Positions 6,507-13,713 of a stretch of DNA of 17,117 nt are shown piece by piece; position 1 is the stretch's first letter, and every line of letters begins with the position of its first letter. The DNA lies in the NCBI GenBank assembly GCA_002398405.1, contig DGYN01000084.1, positions 1 to 17,117 of the forward strand, read 5' to 3'. The notes beneath the pieces are model-generated. The model had not been told where the DNA came from. It made no database searches and saw nothing but the letters and a program-made list of their open reading frames with translations. The position numbers and the translations under genes were made by a program. This DNA is from Caulobacteraceae bacterium UBA5005. GTDB lineage: Bacteria; Pseudomonadota; Alphaproteobacteria; Caulobacterales; Caulobacteraceae.

Positions 6507-7808
6507 ATGACGGATCTGTTCCAAGCCGCAGGTTTGACTCCCGAGGCGCCACGGCCCCTGGCTGACAGGCTGCGGCCGACGTCGCTCGCCGAAGTGGTGG
6601 GGCAGGAACACCTGCTGGGCCCCGAAGGCCCGATCCGGCGGATGGCCGAGGCGCGGCGTCTGTCCTCGATGATCCTTTGGGGGCCGCCCGGCACGGGCAA
6701 GACCACCATCGCCCGCCTGCTCGCCAAGGAAGCGGGCTACGAGTTCCAGCAGCTGTCGGCGGTGTTCTCCGGCGTCGCCGACCTGAAGAAGGCTTTTGAG
6801 ACGGCCAAGAACCGGCGTTCCGCCGGCCAGGCGACCTTGCTGTTCGTCGACGAGATCCACCGTTTCAACCGCGCTCAGCAGGACGGCTTTTTGCCCTTCG
6901 TAGAGGAGGGGATCGTCACCCTGGTCGGCGCGACCACCGAGAACCCGTCGTTTGAATTGAACGGCGCGCTCCTGTCGCGGGCCCAGGTCTATGTGCTGCG
7001 CCGCCTGGACGATGCGGCGCTGAAGATCCTGCTTGAGCGGGCCGAGGCCATGGAAGGCCGCCCCCTGCCTTTGTCGGATGAAGCCCGCGACGCCCTGGCC
7101 GCCCTGGCCGACGGCGACGGCCGCTACATGCTCTCCATGGCCGAGACCCTGTTCAACATCGGCTCGGCTCATCCGCTGACCACCGTTGAACTGGGCCAGA
7201 TTCTGCAGAAGCGCGCCGTCGCCTACGACAAGGATCGCGAAGAGCACTACAATCTGATCAGCGCCCTGCATAAGTCGGTGCGCGGCTCCGACCCCGACGC
7301 GGCCCTTTACTGGCTGGCGCGGATGCTGGCGGGCGGGGAGGACCCCCTGTTCATCGCGCGCCGCCTGGTGCGCATGGCCATCGAGGATATCGGCGAGGCC
7401 GACCCCCTGTCCCTTCTCCTGACCACGGCGGCCAAGGACGCCTATGACTTCCTTGGCAGTCCCGAAGGCGAGCTCGCGCTTGCCCAGGCCTGCGTCCACC
7501 TTGCGACCGCTCCCAAGTCAGTGGCTGTCTACAAAGGCTTCTCTGCGGCGATGAAAGCGGCGAAGGAGACCGGCTCGCTCGCCCCGCCTGCCCATATCCG
7601 CAACGCCCCGACCAAGCTGATGAAGGACCTGGGCTATGGCGCCGGCTACGCTTACGACCCCGACACACCCGAAGGGTTTTCCGGCCAGGACTATTTCCCG
7701 GAAGGCATGGAGCGCCGCGTCTTCTACGCCCCCAAAGGGGAGGGGGCCGAGGCCAAGATCAAGGACCGGCTGGAACGCTGGGCGCAGCTTAGGGCCGGCA
7801 AGTCGTGA
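6507..7808 (+). CDS. rarA: Replication-associated recombination ATPase RarA (MgsA)
   Basis: This 433-residue AAA+ ATPase is related to clamp-loader subunits and to eukaryotic WRNIP1/Mgs1; it acts at stalled replication forks. The N-terminal PLADRLRPTSLAEVVGQEHL is the family signature. Walker A is GPPGTGKT (59–66), Walker B LLFVDEIHRFNRAQQDGFLP has D115/E116, sensor 1 is VGATTENPSFE, and the arginine finger is probably R158 in LLSRAQVY. The C-terminal MgsA domain is recognised by DPDAALYWLARMLAGGEDPL, IARRLVRMAIEDIG, and GYGAGYAYDPDTPEGFSGQDY. Length and motifs are complete. The start ATG at 6507 fits the alignment, although the upstream ribosome binding site is weak. Its stop overlaps the start of the next gene (GTGA), indicating coupled translation. 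Confidence 0.95.
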   Translation: MTDLFQAAGLTPEAPRPLADRLRPTSLAEVVGQEHLLGPEGPIRRMAEARRLSSMILWGPPGTGKTTIARLLAKEAGYEFQQLSAVFSGVADLKKAFETAKNRRSAGQATLLFVDEIHRFNRAQQDGFLPFVEEGIVTLVGATTENPSFELNGALLSRAQVYVLRRLDDAALKILLERAEAMEGRPLPLSDEARDALAALADGDGRYMLSMAETLFNIGSAHPLTTVELGQILQKRAVAYDKDREEHYNLISALHKSVRGSDPDAALYWLARMLAGGEDPLFIARRLVRMAIEDIGEADPLSLLLTTAAKDAYDFLGSPEGELALAQACVHLATAPKSVAVYKGFSAAMKAAKETGSLAPPAHIRNAPTKLMKDLGYGAGYAYDPDTPEGFSGQDYFPEGMERRVFYAPKGEGAEAKIKDRLERWAQLRAGKS

Positions 7809-8557
7809 GCCGGCCCCTGACCGAGGCGGACATCGCCTTCGTCCGCTCCCTCGTCATCCATGAGGACGAGCACATCATCGCCTTCAACAAGCCGTCTGGC
7901 CTCTCCAGCCAGGCCGGCCGCACGCCGGGCCCGACCCTCGACGACCTGATGGCCGCCTTCGCCAAATCGAGCGGCAACAAGCCCCGCCTGATCCACCGCC
8001 TGGATCGCGATACCTCCGGCGTCATCCTCACCGCCCGCACCAAGCCGGCGGCGGGATTTCTCGGCAAGGCCATGATGGGGCGGCGGATCCGCAAGACCTA
8101 CCTCGCCATCGCCGGGGGAGGGGCGCCCGAGCCCGCGCAAGGGACGATCAGCCTTACCCTGCGCCGCGAGGAGATTGGGCGGGAGGCCTATTCGCGCGTC
8201 TGTCCCGCCGACCATCCGGACGCGGAAATTGCCGATACCCTCTACCGGACCCTCGACCGCACCAGCGAGGCAGCGCTGATCGAAGCGCGGCCCAAGACCG
8301 GGCGGATGCACCAGATCAGGGTGCACCTGACCGCCATCGGCCGGCCGATCCTTGGCGACGTGCGCTACGGCGGCGCCCTGACCGTTGCGGCGACGCCGGT
8401 TCCCCGGCTGATGCTCCATGCCTGCGCTCTGGAATTCCCTCATCCGGCCGGCGGATCCCTGCGGATCGAAGCTGCCCCGCCACCAGACTTCCAGGCGATC
8501 TTGAAAGCCGCCGGGCTTAGCCTTGGGAACGCTATGGCAGAGCAAGCCATTTCATAG
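7805..8557 (+). CDS. RluA-family RNA pseudouridine synthase without S4 domain
   Basis: This 250-residue enzyme starts at GTG 7805, overlapping the rarA stop by four bases. It converts uridine to pseudouridine in RNA. The catalytic motif HRLDRDTSG gives D67 as the catalytic aspartate. The C-terminal TGRMHQIRVHLTAIGRPILGD block binds the RNA or uracil region, and HEDEHIIAFNKPSGL is the usual first motif. No S4 RNA-binding domain precedes the catalytic domain, unlike the RluC-type paralogue at 9474. The closest comparison is therefore to RluA/TruC-like stand-alone enzymes. Whether the substrate is rRNA or tRNA cannot be told. Coupling to rarA seems a matter of packing rather than shared function. 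Confidence 0.9.
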   Translation: MSRPLTEADIAFVRSLVIHEDEHIIAFNKPSGLSSQAGRTPGPTLDDLMAAFAKSSGNKPRLIHRLDRDTSGVILTARTKPAAGFLGKAMMGRRIRKTYLAIAGGGAPEPAQGTISLTLRREEIGREAYSRVCPADHPDAEIADTLYRTLDRTSEAALIEARPKTGRMHQIRVHLTAIGRPILGDVRYGGALTVAATPVPRLMLHACALEFPHPAGGSLRIEAAPPPDFQAILKAAGLSLGNAMAEQAIS

Positions 8558-8589
8558 GAAAGCCTCCGCCACTGCGGAACGTTAGGATT

Positions 8590-9057
8590 ATGAAAAAAGC
8601 CATTTTGACCGCAGGATTTATCCCAATTCTTCTCACCGCTTGTGAGACCGGTCCCTATGCGCAAGGCCCTGGGTTCTACGAGACCCGAATTGAGCAGAAC
8701 CGCTACCGTATCGCCTATCGCTCCCCTAGGGGCATGCCCCGCGATCAGGTGGAGGATCTGACCCTGCTTCGCGCCGCGGACATGACCCTGTCCGAGGGCT
8801 ACGACTGGTTTCGTGTGCTTGCGCGTCAGGGCGTGGTCGACCGGCCGAACGGACCGGTGATCTCCTTAGGGGGCGGCAACACCAGTTTTGGCCGCAACAG
8901 CGCGGTGAGCCTTGGTCTTGGCGCGAGCTTCAACCTCTCCGGCCCGCCGGCCCAGACCCTGATCATGGAAATCCAGATGGGGCGTGGCGGCCGCCCCGAC
9001 GACAGCGCCGCCTATGATGCGGCGGATGTCGAGCGAACCATCCGCTCGCGGCTTTAG
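8590..9057 (+). CDS. CC0125/CC1285-type lipoprotein
   Basis: This 155-residue lipoprotein has a short signal peptide ending in LLTAC, so C18 is the expected lipidated residue. The ATG at 8590 is preceded by TTAGGATT. The central YRIAYRSPRGMPRDQVEDL and DMTLSEGYDWFRVL segments match, from memory, the Caulobacterales CC0125/CC1285 lipoprotein family, which has no known function. A Gly/Ser/Asn-rich stretch (about residues 94–118) precedes a C-terminal IMEIQMGRG strand. The protein is probably anchored in the outer membrane facing the periplasm. A 32-base gap separates it from the pseudouridine synthase; that gap holds only a 5-bp hairpin (TCCGC/GCGGA at 8565–8578) and no clear promoter. Confidence 0.8.
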   Translation: MKKAILTAGFIPILLTACETGPYAQGPGFYETRIEQNRYRIAYRSPRGMPRDQVEDLTLLRAADMTLSEGYDWFRVLARQGVVDRPNGPVISLGGGNTSFGRNSAVSLGLGASFNLSGPPAQTLIMEIQMGRGGRPDDSAAYDAADVERTIRSRL

Positions 9058-9096
9058 ACCCCTGACGCGGCGCGCCTTGCTCCGCTACAAGGGCGC

Positions 9097-9477
9097 ATGG
9101 ACAAGGTCTTGCTTGTATTTCTGGGCGGCGGCCTCGGCTCGGTGGCCCGCTACGGCCTGAGCCTCGCGCTCGCGCGCCCGGGCCAGACCTGGCCGCTGGG
9201 CACCTTCACCGCCAATGTCGTTGGCGGCCTTGCCATGGGCTTCCTCGCCGGATGGCTTGCCCATGCGGGCGGCGCAGGGCAGGTGCGGTGGCGGGTCTTG
9301 CTCGGCGTCGGGGTGCTGGGCGGCTTCACCACCTTCTCAGCCTATTCCCTGGAGACCGCCCTGATGATCGAGCGCCGGGAATTTGGCCAGGCGGCGGCCT
9401 ACAGCATGACCAGCGTCGTCCTCTCGATCGCCGCCCTGTTCCTCGGGCTGATGGCGGCCCGGCGGGCCTTCGCATGA
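9097..9477 (+). CDS. crcB: Fluoride ion channel CrcB (Fluc)
   Basis: This 126-residue inner-membrane protein has four predicted helices; Fluc channels work as dual-topology dimers that let toxic fluoride leave the cell. The diagnostic motifs are GGGLGSVARYGLS (10–22), TFTANVVGG with the conserved N40, and GGFTTFSAYSLE with F77, T79, F80 and S81, the polar/phenylalanine track of the pore and central sodium site. The length is typical. ATG 9097 follows AAGGG. The 39-base upstream gap shows nothing resembling a fluoride (crcB) riboswitch, so expression probably depends on the upstream genes. Its stop overlaps the RluC-type start (ATGA). Confidence 0.95.
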   Translation: MDKVLLVFLGGGLGSVARYGLSLALARPGQTWPLGTFTANVVGGLAMGFLAGWLAHAGGAGQVRWRVLLGVGVLGGFTTFSAYSLETALMIERREFGQAAAYSMTSVVLSIAALFLGLMAARRAFA

Positions 9478-10451
9478 GGGAAGTCCGCACTCTCACCGTC
9501 GACGCCGGCGAGGATGGCGTCCGCCTGGACCGCTGGTTCAAGCGCCGCTGGCCGCACCTTTCCCACATCCAGGTCCAGAAACTCGCCCGCTCCGGCCAGA
9601 TCCGCGTCGATGGCGGCCGGGCTAAGCCGGAGGATCGCCTGGTGGCGGGATCGCAGATCCGCGTGCCGCCTCTGCCCGACGCGCCCGACCCCGGGGAGAA
9701 AAAGACCCTCTCATCCCGCGACGCCGCCTTCGCCCGCAGTCTTGTGCTCTACGAAGACGAGGAGGTGCTGGCCTTGAACAAGCCCGTGGGCCTCGCCGTC
9801 CAGGGCGGAACCAAGACCACGCAGCACGTCGACCGCCTGCTCAGCGCCTGGGGCGAGGGGCTGGACCGGCCCCGGCTGGTGCATCGCCTGGACCGCGACA
9901 CCTCAGGCGTCCTGCTGCTCGGCAAAACTCCCGGCGCGGCGGCCAAACTCTCCGGCGCCTTCGCCAAGCGGCGGGCCATGAAGACCTATTGGGCCATCGT
10001 CACCGGGGCCCTGAAACCGCCGAACGGAACGATCGAGATACCCCTGGTCAAAAAGGGCGTCGGCGACCGCGAAATGGTTGTCCCCGCCGACCGCAACGAC
10101 CCCCGCGCCGATCCGGCCGAGACCGAATACGTCACCCTGTCCCGCGCCGCCCACCGGGTCAGCTTCATGGCGCTTCGGCCCCATACCGGCCGCACCCATC
10201 AGCTGCGGGCCCACATGCTGGCCATCGGCCATCCGATCCTGGGCGATCCCAAATATTCCGATCAGTCCTCCAATGCGATTTCCGTGGGCCTGAAGCTGCA
10301 GCTGCACGCCCGGCGGATCGAACTGCCGCACCCTTCGGCGGGCCGGCTGATCATCGAGGCGCCGATCAGTCCCGAAATGAAAGCCGGGTTCGAGCGGTTC
10401 GGCTTCTCGGCTGACGAGGCTGAGGCCGAACCTTTCCGGAGCCGCCGATGA
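9474..10451 (+). CDS. rluC: RluC-type 23S rRNA pseudouridine synthase
   Basis: This 325-residue enzyme has an N-terminal S4 RNA-binding domain (about residues 15–65, with GVRLDRWFKRRWPHLSHIQV then GQIRVDGGRA) followed by the RluA catalytic domain. HRLDRDTSG gives D140 as the catalytic aspartate, and TGRTHQLRAHMLAIGHPILG is the C-terminal signature. RluC modifies several uridines in large-subunit rRNA, around the peptidyl-transferase region. The assignment rests on architecture and on the usual alphaproteobacterial position after crcB; RluD cannot be wholly excluded. The ATG at 9474 overlaps the crcB stop. Much longer in-frame openings upstream merely run through crcB. It overlaps the next gene by four bases. 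Confidence 0.9.
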   Translation: MREVRTLTVDAGEDGVRLDRWFKRRWPHLSHIQVQKLARSGQIRVDGGRAKPEDRLVAGSQIRVPPLPDAPDPGEKKTLSSRDAAFARSLVLYEDEEVLALNKPVGLAVQGGTKTTQHVDRLLSAWGEGLDRPRLVHRLDRDTSGVLLLGKTPGAAAKLSGAFAKRRAMKTYWAIVTGALKPPNGTIEIPLVKKGVGDREMVVPADRNDPRADPAETEYVTLSRAAHRVSFMALRPHTGRTHQLRAHMLAIGHPILGDPKYSDQSSNAISVGLKLQLHARRIELPHPSAGRLIIEAPISPEMKAGFERFGFSADEAEAEPFRSRR

Positions 10452-12007
10452 GCGCCCTGAAAGGCGCGGTCGACCGTATGCGGCTGGGAGATCCGGCCGG
10501 CGCGCAGAGCCTGCTGGCGCCCCTGCTGGCCCGCGAGCCGAAGAACCCTGAGGCCCTGCGCCTGCTGGCCATGAGCTACCGCATGTTGGGCGCCGCCGCG
10601 CGGGCGGAGGAGGCCTTCCGCGCCGCCATCGCCGCCGACAAGAAGAACCCGGCCTGCCACGCCGAATACGCCGCCTTTTTGGAGTCCCTGGGCCGGGTCA
10701 AGGAGGCTGAGCGCGCCTTCCGCGCAGCGCTGGCCGTCAACCGCCGTTACGCCCCGGCGGCGGCGGGGCTCTCGCTCCTCCTGCTGGATCAAGGTCGCGC
10801 CACTGAGGCCCTGCAAGCGACGACGCCGCTCGCCGCCGATCCCAAGGCAGGGTTTGGCCTGCGCGCCACCCACGCCCGCGCCCAGCACGAAAGCGGGCGC
10901 CTGGATGATGCCGAAACCACTCTGCGCAACCTCCTGGCCGAGGACCCCCGCCAGCCGCAGGTCCACCTCGATCTGGCCGAACTGGTCTGGATGCGGACGG
11001 GCGAGGCTGATGCCGCCCTTGCCGCCATCGACGAGGCCATCGCCAAGCTTCCTGGCCTGCCGCTGATGCGCATTATCAAGGCGCGGGTCCTCACCCAGAT
11101 CGGCCGCGGCGCGGACGCGCCGGCCCAGATCGATGAGGCCCTCAAGGCCGCGCCGGACGAGCCAAGCCTGCTCGCCGCGCGTGCGCGGCTCTCAGGCGCC
11201 GAGGGCCTGGCCTTCGCCGAAAAGGCCCTGGCGGCCAATCCTGACGATACGGACATGCTGGCCCTGGCCGCCCAGGCGGCGATTGCGGCGGGCAAGGCGG
11301 AGCAGGCGGACCAGTGGGCGGCGCGGCTGGTGGCGCGCAATCCCCAGCATCAGTTCTTCCTCGCCTTGCAGGCCACCGCCTGGCGCATGCTGGACGACCC
11401 CCGCTACGGCGAGCTTTACGACTATGCGCGAACGGTGAATGTCACCGAGCTTGCGACGCCCAAGGGCTGGCCAAACCTTACCGCCTATCTCGCCGACCTC
11501 GCGGGCGGCCTGAACGGCATGCACAAGCTGCGCGCCCATCCCTTCGGCCAGTCGGTGCGGGGCGGAAGCCAGGTCAACATCCTCACCGCCAAACACCCCG
11601 CCGTCGCCGCCATCCACGCGGCGCTGGAGCCGCCGGTTCGCCAAACCCTCGAAAAGATCGCCGCCTCCGGCCATCCCCTGGCGGGCCGCAACACGGGCGC
11701 CTGGCGCTACACGGGCATGTGGTCGGTGCGGCTGCGTTCCAGCGGCTACCACGACAATCACGTCCACCCGGCGGGATGGCTCTCCTCGGCCTGCTATGTC
11801 GAGTTGCCCAAGCTGACGGGCGAGGAGGGCTTTCTGAAATTCGGCGAACCGGGCCTGCGCTTAGCTACACCCCTGCCGGCGGAGAAACTGGTGGAGCCCA
11901 AACCCGGCCGCCTGGTGCTGTTCCCAAGCTACATGTGGCACGGAACCGTCCCGTTCACCTCGGAACCCGCCCGGCTGACCTTTGCCTTCGACCTGGTTCC
12001 GGCCTAG
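10448..12007 (+). CDS. TPR protein with C-terminal 2OG–Fe(II) oxygenase-like domain
   Basis: The first roughly 340 of 519 residues are alanine-rich tetratricopeptide-type helical repeats (for example AEEAFRAAIAADKKNPACHA). The C-terminal 175 residues match the putative 2OG-Fe(II) oxygenase domain (2OG-FeII_Oxy_5 type). The domain opens with LRAHPFGQSVRGGSQV and continues with GYHDNHVHPAGWLSSACYVE (H435, H438, H440) and LFPSYMWHGTVPF (H498). R509 is suitably placed to bind 2-oxoglutarate. Such domains hydroxylate proteins or small molecules; this substrate is unknown. The exact iron ligands are uncertain because an HxD motif is not obvious. The start overlaps the rluC stop (ATGA), so it is made together with RluC. 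Its stop overlaps that of the convergent TPR gene. Confidence 0.8.
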   Translation: MSALKGAVDRMRLGDPAGAQSLLAPLLAREPKNPEALRLLAMSYRMLGAAARAEEAFRAAIAADKKNPACHAEYAAFLESLGRVKEAERAFRAALAVNRRYAPAAAGLSLLLLDQGRATEALQATTPLAADPKAGFGLRATHARAQHESGRLDDAETTLRNLLAEDPRQPQVHLDLAELVWMRTGEADAALAAIDEAIAKLPGLPLMRIIKARVLTQIGRGADAPAQIDEALKAAPDEPSLLAARARLSGAEGLAFAEKALAANPDDTDMLALAAQAAIAAGKAEQADQWAARLVARNPQHQFFLALQATAWRMLDDPRYGELYDYARTVNVTELATPKGWPNLTAYLADLAGGLNGMHKLRAHPFGQSVRGGSQVNILTAKHPAVAAIHAALEPPVRQTLEKIAASGHPLAGRNTGAWRYTGMWSVRLRSSGYHDNHVHPAGWLSSACYVELPKLTGEEGFLKFGEPGLRLATPLPAEKLVEPKPGRLVLFPSYMWHGTVPFTSEPARLTFAFDLVPA

Positions 12008-12510
12008 CCCGGAGCGCCGCGCCAGGCTTCATAACCCCTCTCGGCCTCCGCCCAGGCCTGCCGGGCGCCGGCCGCGTCACCCGTCGCCTCGTGCAAAAGC
12101 GCGATGCCGCGATAGGTATTGGCGACGTCGAGCAAGGGCCGGCCGTTGTCCAGGTAAAGGGCCAATGATTCGTTGTAGAGCGGTCTCGCCTCGTCTAGCG
12201 CCCCGGCCTCGCGCCGCATCTCGGCCATGTGGCGCAAGGCGTGCGCCAGGAGCAGGGGCGAGGTCGCGCCGCGGCAAATCGCAGAGGCCTCTCGATACCG
12301 CTCGTAGGCGGAGGCAAGATCGTTGCGGTCCCGCTCCAACTGGCCAAGAGACATCAGAGATTGGGCCAGGGCCTCGGGGTCCTCAGAGGCGCGCGCCAGG
12401 CTGACCGCGCGGGTCAACAGATGGATGCGCTCCTCCCAACGCTCCTCGGCGCCGTCGATGGCGGCGCGTCGCAGGCTCTGCGCCTGTTTGACAAGGGCGA
12501 GGGGCTCCAT
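12004..12510 (-). CDS. Small tetratricopeptide repeat protein
   Basis: This 168-residue, probably cytoplasmic helical protein is made almost wholly of TPR-like repeats: RAVSLARASEDPEALAQSLM, SLGQLERDRNDLASAYERYR, HALRHMAEMRREAGALDEAR, and NTYRGIALLHEATGDAAGAR. No signal peptide or catalytic domain is visible. ATG 12510 has AGGA eight bases upstream. It lies nine bases after the DUF1501 gene and is the last gene of the DUF1800–DUF1501–TPR run, so it could be a scaffold or partner for those proteins, which is inference. Its stop (complement of 12004–12006) is interleaved with the stop of the TPR/oxygenase gene within CTAG. Confidence 0.78.
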   Translation of the reverse strand: MEPLALVKQAQSLRRAAIDGAEERWEERIHLLTRAVSLARASEDPEALAQSLMSLGQLERDRNDLASAYERYREASAICRGATSPLLLAHALRHMAEMRREAGALDEARPLYNESLALYLDNGRPLLDVANTYRGIALLHEATGDAAGARQAWAEAERGYEAWRGAPG

Positions 12511-12519
12511 CGGCTGATC

Positions 12520-13713
12520 CTAAGCGATGCCCATCTTCGGCGCGACAGACCCGCTATCCGGGAAGACCGCCGTATCCAGCACCCGGCGCTCGACGCCCAT
12601 GTGGTCGGCCAGGACGCCCTTGAACAACGCCCGGATGTCGAGGGTGGAGGCGAGGTCGCGGCTTTCGAAGAGCCTGTTTGGCGCCAGCGTCGGCCAGTCG
12701 CCGATGATGCCGCCGGTCTTTAAGGCCCCGCCCAGCACCAGGGCCGTGGACGCCGTGCCGTGGTCGGTGCCGCGGGTGCCGTTGACCCTGGCGGTGCGGC
12801 CAAATTCAGTGACCACCAGGACGACCGTGTCCTTCCATTCCGCGCCAAGTCCGGTCGCCAGGCCGTCCACCGCTCCGTCGAGATAGGCCAAGCGATTGGC
12901 TAGCTGGCCGTCGGCCCCGCCCTGGTTGGCGTGGGTGTCCCAGCCGTCGATGGAAACGGCGACGACCTGAGGGCCGCCACTCTGGGTCATGAACCGCGCG
13001 ACGGTGGCGCCCAGCTCCTTGGCCTGGGCGACGGCCCCGGGGCCTTGCTGGGGACTGCGCCCGGCCATCATCTGGCCGGCCCCGGCGGATTGCGCCATGG
13101 CTTCGGTGTCGAGGCCAGACGCCAGGGCGCGGGAGAGCAGCGGATCGTTGCGGTATAGGTCCGCCAGGATCATCGGGAGGCGCTCGCCACGGCTGGTGCG
13201 GCCGGGAGACCAGGAACCGGCCTGGACGGGCCCGCGCAGGATCAACGGCGCCTGGGCGCCGATGGAAAGGCCTTCGACCCGGCTGGCGGAAAGAGCGGTC
13301 AGCGTGCGGTTCAACCAGCCGGAGCTCGTGCCGTAGACTTCCGATCCGCCGCTCTCCAGCACGTCCTGGGCTTCGAAATGGGAGCGGACGTTGTCGGGGA
13401 TTGCGACAGCGGGGGCGATCCTCGCCTGGCCCCTCTGGGCCAGGGCATGGATGGCGGTTAACTTGGGATGCAGGCTGAAGGTTCCGTCGAGCTTCAGCGC
13501 CTCACCGGCAGAGATGGCGATGGGGCCGCGCAGGCGCGCATAGGCCGGATCTCCGACCGGCGGGGCGACGGACAGCCCGTCCATGCCGCCGCGGGCAATG
13601 ATCACCACCAGTTTCTTTTGGCCGGCGGCGGCCCTGGCGGCGGTGCCGGCGAAGGCGATGGAGACGCCCGCGGCCAGGGCCAGACGGCGGGTGAGGGTCA
13701 ATGAGCAGCTCAT
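12520..13713 (-). CDS. DUF1501 exported protein
   Basis: This 397-residue protein has an N-terminal export signal with twin arginines (R9, R10 in LTRRLALAAG) and an AxA-type cleavage region (TAARA). It could use the Tat or Sec route. DUF1501 belongs to the alkaline-phosphatase/sulfatase-like superfamily, but its reaction is unknown. Family motifs are ARGGMDGLSVAPP near the mature N-terminus, SIDGWDTHANQGG (H261) and VTEFGRTARVN then GTDHGTAS (D317, H318), which supply likely metal-binding Asp and His residues. Its ATG overlaps the DUF1800 stop (ATGA), and GGAG lies about ten bases upstream. Pairing with DUF1800 is widespread in bacteria. Confidence 0.9.
   Translation of the reverse strand: MSCSLTLTRRLALAAGVSIAFAGTAARAAAGQKKLVVIIARGGMDGLSVAPPVGDPAYARLRGPIAISAGEALKLDGTFSLHPKLTAIHALAQRGQARIAPAVAIPDNVRSHFEAQDVLESGGSEVYGTSSGWLNRTLTALSASRVEGLSIGAQAPLILRGPVQAGSWSPGRTSRGERLPMILADLYRNDPLLSRALASGLDTEAMAQSAGAGQMMAGRSPQQGPGAVAQAKELGATVARFMTQSGGPQVVAVSIDGWDTHANQGGADGQLANRLAYLDGAVDGLATGLGAEWKDTVVLVVTEFGRTARVNGTRGTDHGTASTALVLGGALKTGGIIGDWPTLAPNRLFESRDLASTLDIRALFKGVLADHMGVERRVLDTAVFPDSGSVAPKMGIA

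Noticed and set aside
8565..8578. TCCGC/GCGGA hairpin as terminator after the RluA-like gene
   Set aside because: The stem is five pairs without a following T-run, so it is noted only in the neighbouring gene entry.
9058..9096. Fluoride riboswitch upstream of crcB
   Set aside because: The gap is only 39 bases and shows none of the conserved pseudoknot segments of the crcB motif that I can recognise. The end of the lipoprotein gene does not supply them either.
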